A stretch of DNA of 36,137 nucleotides from a virus. The stretch's first letter is position 1, and each line of letters begins with the position of its first letter. The notes beneath the pieces were generated by a model. The model was not told the origin of the DNA. It searched no databases and worked only from the letters and a program-made list of their open reading frames with translations. The stretch spans positions 1 to 36,137 of the IMG/VR virus record IMGVR_UViG_3300035698_006934; one strand, 5' to 3'. Shown piece after piece: positions 1 to 8,462 of the stretch. Made by a program: the position numbers and the translations under genes.

Positions 1-579
1 ACCAAAGGCATTACAGTATATGCCTACCATCCAAAATCAGATACATATTCTCATGTAGATCTCGATGATATTGATAAAGAGATAAGCACGGCGTCTGGAA
101 GTTTATATTATAATACATTACATGATCTGGATGTTGGACAGCTAGAAAGATCGTTAACCTTGTATAAATCTAAAGCAGAAGATCCCAAAGGTGACGATGA
201 GTCTAGAGAATATTTTCGACAGGTTTACGACGAACAATCCGAATTATTGAAAAAAGCAATAGCAGCACAAGATAATAAGAAACAAATAGATAACGATATC
301 GAAACCTTAAGAAATGATCCTGACATAAATGATAAGAAACAAGCTAGGCTTGATTATTTACTAAACATATCAGATAGTGAAGCGAAAGATAGAGATGCCG
401 TATCAATAAGCGCCACTTATTTGGTCGCAGTTCGTTCTGATAACAAGTTAGCAGAAGAACATGTTGAGGAAAAGAAAGAATTAGCCTTGTTAGAGGCAAT
501 AATTGATCCAAACTATAGAATTCGATTTAAGATCGAGACCCTTAAGAAAAGAATCAACTGTAAAGATACCAATGTCTGA
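1..579 (+). CDS. GNAT-like internal head protein, C-terminal part (5' end outside window)
   Basis: The reading frame is open from the first base, so the gene starts upstream; 192 residues are visible. The visible part matches the C-terminal half of the repeat unit in the next gene: a beta-strand segment (TVYAYHPKSDTYSHV, compare VLVYAYYPKNPEGQQYSHV), a charged helical region with many Lys/Glu/Asp, then the closing motif TYLVAVRS (compare AYLVATKA and SIFLVASKK downstream). The acetyltransferase core lies upstream of the window. A tail of about 45 residues after the closing motif is specific to this copy. It is the first of at least four tandem copies of this unit. Family by paralogy; virion location is inferred from its neighbours. 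Confidence 0.7.
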   Translation, partial: TKGITVYAYHPKSDTYSHVDLDDIDKEISTASGSLYYNTLHDLDVGQLERSLTLYKSKAEDPKGDDESREYFRQVYDEQSELLKKAIAAQDNKKQIDNDIETLRNDPDINDKKQARLDYLLNISDSEAKDRDAVSISATYLVAVRSDNKLAEEHVEEKKELALLEAIIDPNYRIRFKIETLKKRINCKDTNV

Positions 580-586
580 TTAATTA

Positions 587-594
587 AATAAATA
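587..594 (+). promoter_or_regulatory. putative late promoter box (AATAAATA)
   Basis: AATAAATA ends 26 nt before the ATG at 621. It resembles the T4 late promoter TATAAATA (gp55/gp33/gp45 dependent) and has the same spacing to the start codon as the boxes at 8427, 9604 and 29873. Motif seen; function inferred. Confidence 0.45.
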
Positions 595-620
595 CAGCAA
601 CAAGATTAAAAGGCTGCTAT

Positions 621-2045
621 ATGAAAATTCAAGAAATCAATAAGGTTCAATCAAGTAGAGATAATGTCAATATGGGGCTACATATACATCGACACTTGTC
701 TAAGTATATACGGTCTCCTATAAAGATCAAAGGCCGATTCTCGATTTATTTTGATTTTGATGATGTTATGCCAGAAATAGTTGTTGTTGATGACGATGAT
801 AATAAGACTGTTGGATATTTTGAATTAGAATGGGCAGGCACCTCTAGCAACGAAATTGTTACTAAGAATGTAAACATTTCTCCTCAGTATAACGGCAAAG
901 GAATAGGATTAGCAGTTTATAAATGGCTAGTTGTACAGATGAACAAAACGCTCATGAGCGATCATTATCAAACCACTGGCGGCATGAAATTATGGGCTAG
1001 ACTTGCAACTGATCCAAGCGTATTAGTTTATGCGTATTATCCGAAGAACCCAGAAGGCCAGCAATACTCGCACGTGATTCATGATATTGACGAATTGCAT
1101 TCTAGCATAGGTGATGTATACCGCTCGAGTGGATCGCCATCAAGAATTCTTCAACCAGAGTTTGATGATCTGCACAATGATCTATTACGCCTCAAGTTAC
1201 AATTGCAACGTGGAAAAATTACGCAAGAAGAATATGACGACACCCACGCTAGTATCGTCGATAAGGTTCAACAAGTCGAAGATGACCTACATGACCTAGA
1301 TCATGCATATTTGGTTGCTACAAAGGCGGCAGGCACATCCACATCGTTAAATGAAATCCAGTCTGTCGAGTTTGATCATGCTGACTTCTGGAAAGGTGAA
1401 ATTGCTGCCACGTTTTCAAAAAGACATGTAAAACCAACCGACCATAAAATAGACAATAAATGGCCGATATGGAAATCTACAGACGGGATGGCACGATATT
1501 TCTTAATTGATCCTGAAACTGATGCCCCAATTTTACTTATTAGCATGCCAGAGTCCAATTATGGAAATCCGGGAACTGGATATGTAACAGAACTCGTATT
1601 GTTACAAAAAGATTTCACAGGAAAAGGATTAGGGGTTAAGTTATATAAATGGTTAGTTCTTCATGAAGGGTTAGTACTAAGAAGTGATGATGAGCAATCC
1701 CGAGGCGGCATGAAAATATGGGCAAAATTATTCCAAGACCCGGCTATTAATGTACACGGATACAACAAAACAACCGAAGAATACTTTCATGTACATCTAG
1801 ATGACAGTGGTGATTTTGTCGACGGTAATGATCGTGATGTATATGCCGATGGAGATGACACTACTAGAATAATACAGGATCTAAACGACGAACTCAACGA
1901 ATTAAAAGTATCTAAGAAAGATAGTAACATGTCTAGAACAGAATATCAAGCAAAATATCAACAAATAAAGGCGCGAATGAAACAAGAAGAAGATAATGAA
2001 AACGTTACATTCGAATCTATATTCTTAGTCGCGAGCAAAAAATAA
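621..2045 (+). CDS. Two-unit GNAT-like protein, probable internal head polyprotein
   Basis: 474 residues made of two paralogous units, about 6-243 and 246-474. Each has a GNAT-type acetyl-CoA loop (YNGKGIGLAVYKWLV near residue 95 and FTGKGLGVKLYKWLV near 335), a GGMK(L/I)WA(R/K)L motif, a beta segment, a charged helical stretch and a closing LVA(T/S)K. The N-terminus MKIQE/INKV and the inter-unit linker SLNE/IQSV both carry [L/I]xE, the known T4 prohead protease (gp21) consensus, so processing into about 240- and 229-residue products is likely. An ATAAATA box lies upstream, and the stop overlaps the next ATG (TAATG), indicating coupled translation. The acetyl acceptor is unknown; capsid packaging is inferred. 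Confidence 0.7.
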   Translation: MKIQEINKVQSSRDNVNMGLHIHRHLSKYIRSPIKIKGRFSIYFDFDDVMPEIVVVDDDDNKTVGYFELEWAGTSSNEIVTKNVNISPQYNGKGIGLAVYKWLVVQMNKTLMSDHYQTTGGMKLWARLATDPSVLVYAYYPKNPEGQQYSHVIHDIDELHSSIGDVYRSSGSPSRILQPEFDDLHNDLLRLKLQLQRGKITQEEYDDTHASIVDKVQQVEDDLHDLDHAYLVATKAAGTSTSLNEIQSVEFDHADFWKGEIAATFSKRHVKPTDHKIDNKWPIWKSTDGMARYFLIDPETDAPILLISMPESNYGNPGTGYVTELVLLQKDFTGKGLGVKLYKWLVLHEGLVLRSDDEQSRGGMKIWAKLFQDPAINVHGYNKTTEEYFHVHLDDSGDFVDGNDRDVYADGDDTTRIIQDLNDELNELKVSKKDSNMSRTEYQAKYQQIKARMKQEEDNENVTFESIFLVASKK

Positions 2046-5000
2046 TGAACATTAATGAGATATACAATTATAGACCGACAGGTCCTATACACACGGTTAA
2101 AAAGATGGAAACCCGTTACAACGAGATAATTGGTCGATTAAAATTCAAAATCACCAAAGGAGATAAGATTCCTAGTCTTCCGTACGAAGTTGTACATACT
2201 TTTAAACAGCCAATGTTACAGCATATAGTATTCTTGCTTGACAATGAAAAACCAATTGCTATGTTCCAATTAAAGTCGTACGATGCTAAAGGTGAGCATT
2301 CATTAGTAACTAGTGTGTCATCTATCTTAGGATCGCATATAGGAAAAGGCATTGGAGTCGAGGTATACAAATGGTTGATCCTAGAAAAAGGATATACTCT
2401 AGTTAGCGATATAGAACAGTCTATTGGCGCCAGAAAGCTTTGGAAGAAATTATCAACACAAAAAGGTGTTACAGTTTATTCGCAAACCTATGACAAAGAA
2501 ACAAGCAGCACAACATTCAATCACGTTGAACCAGATGCATCAGATGAGACTCGATTAGATTCCTTAGGAGATCAAATTTACTATGATGACGGAATTGAAG
2601 ACTTGAGTTTTCAGATAAGCAACAAGATTCGAGAATTACAACAGGCTCTTGTTAAGAAGCAAATATCACATAACGAATACGATACAGAAGTGAATAAATT
2701 AGAAGCAGAACGAGATCAAGCTCATGCTGATGAAATATTGGTTCCTTATACAAGACTTGTTGCAACTCGTACTATAACAGAAGATGGTGTTATTACTAAA
2801 CAGAATACAACTATAGATGTGAAACCAGGTGAGACTAAAAGACAAACTGCTAAATTTGGTAACAAGATAGACAGCAAAGGAAGTCCTCCTTTATTGCATA
2901 AAACCGCAGCTAAGAATTCTGATCCAAATACTCTATTTAACCTAGGGTTAGCAGAATCAAAGCAACAGTTGAACGAACTATTTGATTTTGCATATCCATA
3001 TCGTATGGAGAGTACCTCAGAAGGTGCTAACGGTAGAGAGTACGAGGTTAATTTTAATATTGCTGAAGAAGGTGCCCGTATACAAGTAATGCTTGAAAAT
3101 ACCAACCTAGGAGTATATATTGTCTCATTCTTAAAGTATGACGCGGATCATAAGTACGGAACATATGCAATGACTGCGACAAAGGACGCGTTCAAAATAT
3201 TATCAACAATATATATGATATTAACAGATTTAGTCAAGATAGAAGATCCTAAAATTATTTCTTTCTCGAGTGACGAAACTAGTAGAGACAAAGCATATAT
3301 GGCAATGTGTACACGACTTGCAGCTAAGAATGGATATAAGACAGACATGGTCACTAGTGAATATGGTGACTCTGTCTTTAGGTTGACAAAGGAAGGTCTC
3401 ACTGAATCAACCCAACAATTAAACGAATTATTTGATTTCTCATACGATTATGGGGTTCCGTTCTATCCAGATGGAGGTATAGAAACCTATAGGTTTACCA
3501 CAGATAAAAGAACTCCTATAGAAGTTTCTTTTTCTGAAATAAGTGAATCAGGTTATGAGATTTCATTCATGCATTTAATTGACGATCCGGATCGTGATCC
3601 GGATCGTGATCGCGAACCTGATAGATTTGATACAATTGATACGCGCGAAAGCTTTAAGACGCTGTCAACTGTTTATCAAATAATCAAACAACATCATGCA
3701 TCAAACGTAGTCAAATTTTATGAGTTTACAGCACATGATCTTAGTCGGATAAAGGCCTATGGTGCAATAGCTAATCGGTTCGCGAGTCAATTTGGATTTA
3801 CTGTAAAAGAAATTAGCGGAGATTTTCGTCTTATTAAAGAATCAACACAACAGTTGAACGAATTGTTTGACTTTGCATATGATTACCAACTATGGAATAA
3901 AGATGAAAATGATGAATCTTACAGATTTACAACTAGCAATGGTGAAGATCAAATAGAGGTTGGATTTGAAGAAGTATCCGATGATGAGAAATATTTTTCT
4001 GTATCATTCGGAAGAAGATCGAAAGCCAGCGGCGGCGATGCTGTCGCTGATATAACCGGAGGAGGAGATGAGATTAAGATCTTTTCCACTGTTATGGCGA
4101 TAACAAAAAAGTTCATAACCGACAATGATATAAAGGCTTTAAAATTTACAGCTTATGAACCAAGTCGTGTCAAATTGTATCGTGCGATGTGCGAGCGCCT
4201 TACTAAGGGTGGATTAGAGTATGTCGAAAGCCCTCCAAGAGGTAATCAAACAAGATTTGTAATATATCAACCAGATGAAGACCCAACAATAAACGAGTCT
4301 CGTCAATTAAATGAATTGTTTGACTTTGCATATGATTACAAGAAGAGAGATTCAAAATATCCCAACACGACAAACTATAGATTTATAACCAGCAAACGAC
4401 ATGTGATTGACGTTTCATTTGCTAAAAAAGACTATGGAGGCGATAATGGGCCATCGGTGTTTAATGTTGTTTTCTATGCATTGAAGGATTCAGAGGTTTC
4501 TAATAATCTCAATAACATAACCTTCGACTTCCTTGGCACTAAAGAAAGTTTTAAAACCTTGTCGACTGTTTACCAAATCATGAAAGAACATTATCGAGTT
4601 ACTCAGGTCGACAGTTATATTTTCAGTGCAGACGAACCTTCTCGCCAGAAAGCGTATGCAGCAATGGTCAATCGTTTAACGAAAACAACTGATCTTAAAG
4701 CACAAATCCGAGGCTCCTTCTTTGCACTCTATAACCCATCGGCAGTAAAAGAGCTTATCACACACGGTCTGTTAACAAGGGGAACCGAGGAAACAAAGGA
4801 CTTAAACGAACTAGCACCGTTTAAGAATACAGATGTATACAAATCTGCAAAAGAAGCCGGGGCATCAAATGCACCACAAAGTCTAGATCCTGCATGGGAT
4901 CGTTTCCGAATAAGCATGTACAAGTCAGACTGGAAGTTTGTGGATGCAGGTGTGTACGGCGCCGTATACGATAATCCTTCAAAAGATTATATTGTAAAAG

Positions 5001-7855
5001 TCTTCAAGCATGATCCGCATTACTTTAAGTACTTCAACTGGGCAAGAAAAAATCAACAGATTCCATATGTACCAAAAATACGCGGAAAGTATTTTAAGAT
5101 CTCCGATACTATGTACGCAGTTAGAATGGAAATGCTTGATACAGTTCCACAGGACGTAGCAAAAGACGTGCTAATGATGGATAACGACGAACTAGATAAG
5201 AAATATCCTGGGCTTGGAAAGATGATGAATGCATTAGAGATATGGGGAGATGGACATCTAGACATGCACGTCGGAAATATTATGTGGCGTTCTTCAACTA
5301 ATACTCCTGTAATTATTGATCCAGTTAGGTCTTCACTAACTGATCTAGGAAAAGATTTAATACCACACGACTTAGAAGATGTCTATCAACAGGAAATTAA
5401 TGAGGCGGCACCCAGTAATGGAACATATGCCTCATTGCACTTGTCTGCAGAATCAGCAACTAAACTCTCAGATTGGTGTAAAGACAATAACATTCACTGC
5501 CAGTCTGCTGATGAATTACATTGCACGCTGATTTATAGTCGAATGCCTGTTCCTGCATTAAAGCAGTACAATGACACTAACGTTAATCTACAAGCAAAGA
5601 TAAAAGGATGGACAAAATTAGGTGACGCATTAGTATTAGAAATAGAATGTGACGAGATTGTAAAGTTAAATGCCTTGATGACAAAGGCAGGAGCAACTAG
5701 CGATTTCCCTTCTTATACTCCACACGTTACTTGTGATCCGCACAATGAATCCACAGAGCTTCCTACTGTTACGCCGCCGTTTGATTTAGAATTTGATCAG
5801 GTCGAAGTATCAAAATTAGATCTAAACAAAGGTGGCCTAGATGAATCAGAAAATCTAGTGGAACTCAAAGGCATTAGGGATACTGAAGCTGGTGAATTGC
5901 GAGATGTTATAGCAAAACAAGATGCGGAGCCGACGCCGGTAGACGGTAGTCAATGCCGCACCACTATGACCCAAACAAGAACCATTGGTAAATTGTTGCA
6001 AAAAGCCGGATGGTTCGAATTTAGTAGCGGGTTATTTGCAAATGTATTTGAAAACATAGAAAAAGACTACATTATCAAATTATTTGCAAATGATCCAAAT
6101 TATTTCAAATACATTAATTGGGCAAGACAGAATCAACATATTCCATATGTACCAAAAATACGCGGAAAGTATTTCAAGGTCTCTGAAAATATATATGCAG
6201 TTAGAATGGAAACATTAAAAAAGATAACATGGGATACGGGATTTTATGAATTACTGTGGGATGGCAAGGCGTCGGGCAAGTCCATAAGGCCAACTCATGC
6301 TCATCGTAAACAATTAGATCAACAATATCCTGGTTTCATGAAAATGATCGATGCCTTACAAGCGTGGGCCGGAGATCATATAGACTTACACGATAACAAC
6401 ATTATGGTGCGCAAAGTTGGTGATAAAGATATTCCTGTAATAATCGATCCGGTGACGAGTGGTGTAGTTGATACTCTAAATCTTGACAGTGAGCCTGTAT
6501 TAGAAGCTGAAGAACATCTAAATGAACTCAAAGGCATTAAGGATACTGAACTTGGAAAAATTGCTAGAGAAGTGGAACCGAGAACCATGGTTCAGTTGCC
6601 GGGCGGATCTAGATTGAATCCATTGTTCGACTTACTAGAAGACAACGGGTGGCAGCCATTAGGACATGGCAATTATGGAAGTGTATTTTCAAACCCAAAA
6701 TATCCATATGTCCTTAAACTCTTTGCTGATGATCCAAATTATCTAAAGTATTTCACTTGGGCAAGGAAGAACCAACAGATTCCATATGTGCCACGCACTA
6801 CAGGTAAATTCATGAAGTTCGGAGATATCTATGCTGTACGAATGGAAAGATTAGATTATATGAATGCAGGGGATTTTTATGGAATTGAAAATAATCCCGA
6901 ATTTCCGGGTCTAGCAGCGTTCATAAATTCAATAGCACAATGGGGAGGAGACGACGCATTTGATCTCCATGATGAGAATATGATGTGGCGAGAAGAGAAT
7001 GGTAAACGGATTCCAGTTGTAACTGATCCGTTTTCTAGTTTCGGTGAAACAAATGCATTGCCTCCGAATTTAGAAGATCCGATAACCGAAGAACAACTAA
7101 CAGAACTTAAAGGTATCAAAGATATTATTAGCAAGCGGGTTAGCGGAGTTAGCACGCCGGATGATCGATTGGACCAAAAGAATCAACAGTCCCATAGGAT
7201 AAATCCCTTGTTCAACTTATTAGAAGACAACAGTTGGACGAAATTGGGGATCGGCTTGTACGGCGGAGTATTCTCAAATCCAAAATACTCATATGTCCTG
7301 AAAATCTTTGCTGATGACCCAAATTATCTAAAGTATTTCACTTGGGCAAGAAAGAATCAACATATCCCATATGTACCACGCACTACAGGTAAATTCATGA
7401 AGTTCGGAGATATCTATGCTGTACGAATGGAAAAATTAACACCTATGCTGTCGGATGAGTGGAGTGAGATATATGATTGCATCGATGATCATATTTACCA
7501 GGACAGCCAGGAACAAAGACAGAAACAGTTAGTGGTTGATGCAAAATTCCCGGGCCTGTGTCGGGTTCTTAAAGCATTAAAGAAATGGGGCGGCGGAAAT
7601 TTTGATCTTCATTATGCGAATATAATGTGGCGAGAAGTTACTGGTGACAGAATTCCGATTATAATTGATCCATTTGCTAGCTATCTTGACATGCCAAACG
7701 ACACTATAGACTTAGATACTAATTCATTCAATGAAACACGAAATTCAATTGCTACAAACGTGGTTACACGTAAAATCAAACACCCTACGAAAGGAAAATT
7801 GAGTTATGACATACCTAAAAGAAAAGGAGGGAGTAAACCCTCTAGAACATCTTAA
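2045..7855 (+). CDS. Giant modular polyprotein: GNAT, four unassigned repeats, four kinase-like domains, 2H phosphoesterase
   Basis: 1936 residues. Order: GNAT-like unit (6-309; GKGIGVEVYKWLI near 100); four paralogous domains of about 150 residues starting at 312, 462, 607 and 758, each opening LFDFAY/SYDY and containing an SRxKAYxAMxxRL helix; kinase-like domain 1 (923-1118); 2H phosphoesterase (1121-1271; HCT at 1159, HVT at 1227); kinase-like domains 2 (1274-1492), 3 (1495-1685) and 4 (1688-1936). The kinase units keep a G-loop-like segment (GVYGAVY), a VAIK-like Lys (IVKVF), a catalytic loop (LDMHVGNIMW, DLHDENMMW) and a DFG-like IDP or TDP. Each module is preceded by [L/I]xE (LNE at 309, 459, 604, 755, 920, 1492; INE 3, 1118; LVE 1271; LTE 1685). 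By analogy with T4 internal head proteins, it is probably cut by the prohead protease and injected with DNA. Substrates are unknown. Confidence 0.75.
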   Translation: MNINEIYNYRPTGPIHTVKKMETRYNEIIGRLKFKITKGDKIPSLPYEVVHTFKQPMLQHIVFLLDNEKPIAMFQLKSYDAKGEHSLVTSVSSILGSHIGKGIGVEVYKWLILEKGYTLVSDIEQSIGARKLWKKLSTQKGVTVYSQTYDKETSSTTFNHVEPDASDETRLDSLGDQIYYDDGIEDLSFQISNKIRELQQALVKKQISHNEYDTEVNKLEAERDQAHADEILVPYTRLVATRTITEDGVITKQNTTIDVKPGETKRQTAKFGNKIDSKGSPPLLHKTAAKNSDPNTLFNLGLAESKQQLNELFDFAYPYRMESTSEGANGREYEVNFNIAEEGARIQVMLENTNLGVYIVSFLKYDADHKYGTYAMTATKDAFKILSTIYMILTDLVKIEDPKIISFSSDETSRDKAYMAMCTRLAAKNGYKTDMVTSEYGDSVFRLTKEGLTESTQQLNELFDFSYDYGVPFYPDGGIETYRFTTDKRTPIEVSFSEISESGYEISFMHLIDDPDRDPDRDREPDRFDTIDTRESFKTLSTVYQIIKQHHASNVVKFYEFTAHDLSRIKAYGAIANRFASQFGFTVKEISGDFRLIKESTQQLNELFDFAYDYQLWNKDENDESYRFTTSNGEDQIEVGFEEVSDDEKYFSVSFGRRSKASGGDAVADITGGGDEIKIFSTVMAITKKFITDNDIKALKFTAYEPSRVKLYRAMCERLTKGGLEYVESPPRGNQTRFVIYQPDEDPTINESRQLNELFDFAYDYKKRDSKYPNTTNYRFITSKRHVIDVSFAKKDYGGDNGPSVFNVVFYALKDSEVSNNLNNITFDFLGTKESFKTLSTVYQIMKEHYRVTQVDSYIFSADEPSRQKAYAAMVNRLTKTTDLKAQIRGSFFALYNPSAVKELITHGLLTRGTEETKDLNELAPFKNTDVYKSAKEAGASNAPQSLDPAWDRFRISMYKSDWKFVDAGVYGAVYDNPSKDYIVKVFKHDPHYFKYFNWARKNQQIPYVPKIRGKYFKISDTMYAVRMEMLDTVPQDVAKDVLMMDNDELDKKYPGLGKMMNALEIWGDGHLDMHVGNIMWRSSTNTPVIIDPVRSSLTDLGKDLIPHDLEDVYQQEINEAAPSNGTYASLHLSAESATKLSDWCKDNNIHCQSADELHCTLIYSRMPVPALKQYNDTNVNLQAKIKGWTKLGDALVLEIECDEIVKLNALMTKAGATSDFPSYTPHVTCDPHNESTELPTVTPPFDLEFDQVEVSKLDLNKGGLDESENLVELKGIRDTEAGELRDVIAKQDAEPTPVDGSQCRTTMTQTRTIGKLLQKAGWFEFSSGLFANVFENIEKDYIIKLFANDPNYFKYINWARQNQHIPYVPKIRGKYFKVSENIYAVRMETLKKITWDTGFYELLWDGKASGKSIRPTHAHRKQLDQQYPGFMKMIDALQAWAGDHIDLHDNNIMVRKVGDKDIPVIIDPVTSGVVDTLNLDSEPVLEAEEHLNELKGIKDTELGKIAREVEPRTMVQLPGGSRLNPLFDLLEDNGWQPLGHGNYGSVFSNPKYPYVLKLFADDPNYLKYFTWARKNQQIPYVPRTTGKFMKFGDIYAVRMERLDYMNAGDFYGIENNPEFPGLAAFINSIAQWGGDDAFDLHDENMMWREENGKRIPVVTDPFSSFGETNALPPNLEDPITEEQLTELKGIKDIISKRVSGVSTPDDRLDQKNQQSHRINPLFNLLEDNSWTKLGIGLYGGVFSNPKYSYVLKIFADDPNYLKYFTWARKNQHIPYVPRTTGKFMKFGDIYAVRMEKLTPMLSDEWSEIYDCIDDHIYQDSQEQRQKQLVVDAKFPGLCRVLKALKKWGGGNFDLHYANIMWREVTGDRIPIIIDPFASYLDMPNDTIDLDTNSFNETRNSIATNVVTRKIKHPTKGKLSYDIPKRKGGSKPSRTS
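3584..3607 (+). repeat. 12-nt tandem repeat (two copies) in the polyprotein gene
   Basis: GATCCGGATCGT occurs twice head to tail and then decays, giving the Asp-Pro-Asp-Arg run in the second 150-residue domain. The unit contains the palindrome GATCCGGATC. Probably slippage in a surface loop. Confidence 0.7.
6791..6848 (+). repeat. 58-nt exact repeat, copy 1 (kinase-like domain 3)
   Basis: Identical over 58 nt to 7376-7433 in kinase-like domain 4, although the surrounding domains have diverged. This suggests recent duplication or gene conversion between modules. Confidence 0.8.
7376..7433 (+). repeat. 58-nt exact repeat, copy 2 (kinase-like domain 4)
   Basis: Second copy of the stretch at 6791-6848. 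It encodes the segment from the hinge-proximal PRTTGKF to AVRME. Confidence 0.8.
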
Positions 7856-8087
7856 CGATTCATTAATAGAAGAACTAAGAGAAGATCGGCACACAGTAAA
7901 AGCAAAAGATCAGGCTCTTTATGAATTAAGAATGACAGGTACAGAAAACTTAACTAGCACCGAACAACGTGATGTTCGATTAAAAACAAGGCGCATTAAA
8001 CGAAGTTGCAAGAAAAGAATAAAGCAATACACTAGAATGGTTCTCAAAACTATTTGCATGATGCACAACAGAAAGAAGACAAAATGA
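7806..8087 (+). CDS. Small basic hypothetical protein
   Basis: 93 residues, not recognised. It begins inside the 3' end of the polyprotein gene in another frame (50-nt overlap) and its TGA overlaps the next ATG (ATGA at 8084), an arrangement that supports real translation. The N-terminal third is acidic (LIEELRED); the rest is strongly basic (TRRIKRSCKKRIKQ), suggesting nucleic acid binding. The start is uncertain because a strong AGGAGG-like stretch lies just downstream of the ATG. Its place between packaged-type proteins suggests a head-related role (inference). Confidence 0.45.
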   Translation: MTYLKEKEGVNPLEHLNDSLIEELREDRHTVKAKDQALYELRMTGTENLTSTEQRDVRLKTRRIKRSCKKRIKQYTRMVLKTICMMHNRKKTK

Positions 8088-8251
8088 AAATATTAGAAAT
8101 TGTAGCAGAAACAACTACATCTGGATGCGTTGCAACTGTAGCAAACCCGGGTACTGCACATAGTAAAAAGAAACCAAAGAAGGTCAACCCAACAGATAAT
8201 GCACTCGATATGAAAGGCAGTATCTTTGGGGAAGAAAAGGTCAAACGGTAA
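8084..8251 (+). CDS. Small head-associated protein with N-terminal [L/I]xE signal
   Basis: 55 residues, starting MKILE/IVAE. The N-terminus resembles those of the two GNAT genes and the short capsid-targeting sequence of T4 internal proteins, which is cut after [L/I]xE. Then follow TTTSGCVATVANPG and a Lys-rich stretch, and the protein ends GSIFGEEKVKR. I know similar small proteins (TTxGxVAxV ... NxLFGxxxxR) from T4-like phages, without a function. The start at 8084 is chosen over an upstream in-frame ATG because of the ATGA overlap with the previous gene. Confidence 0.55.
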   Translation: MKILEIVAETTTSGCVATVANPGTAHSKKKPKKVNPTDNALDMKGSIFGEEKVKR

Positions 8252-8255
8252 AATC

Positions 8256-8423
8256 ATGAGATCTTTAGATTTTATAACAGAAAGAGCATCTAAGAAATGC
8301 ATAGTTGTCGATGTTCAACCAGAATATACTGGATTGGGCGACGGAGATGAATTGTATTGGATCGATGATATGATGAATGCTTTTAACATTAAGTGCAAAC
8401 TAATACAAGAGTTTATTTACTGA
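8256..8423 (+). CDS. Short hypothetical protein with capsid-targeting-like N-terminus
   Basis: 55 residues, MRSLDFITE/RASKK at the start, so ITE at 7-9 is again an [L/I]xE site. The rest (CIVVDVQPEYTGLGDGDELYWIDDM...) looks like the first beta-alpha unit of a larger alpha/beta domain that ends abruptly, so this may be a truncated relative of a longer phage protein. The ATG at 8256 is preferred to an in-frame TTG at 8226. An AAAAGG stretch at 8235-8240 is a rather distant ribosome binding site. Function unknown. Confidence 0.5.
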   Translation: MRSLDFITERASKKCIVVDVQPEYTGLGDGDELYWIDDMMNAFNIKCKLIQEFIY

Positions 8424-8426
8424 TAA

Positions 8427-8434
8427 GATAAATA
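8427..8434 (+). promoter_or_regulatory. putative late promoter box (GATAAATA)
   Basis: GATAAATA ends 28 nt before the ATG at 8463. It is the same octamer, at similar spacing, as at 9604 and 29873, and close to T4 TATAAATA. Confidence 0.5.
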
Positions 8435-8462
8435 ATATAGTATATAATAAAGAGGATTACTT

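Noticed and set aside
4952-4969. 18-nt palindrome in kinase-like domain 1
   Set aside because: Contains one mismatch and has no loop; it encodes the conserved glycine-rich loop, so coding constraint is enough to explain it.
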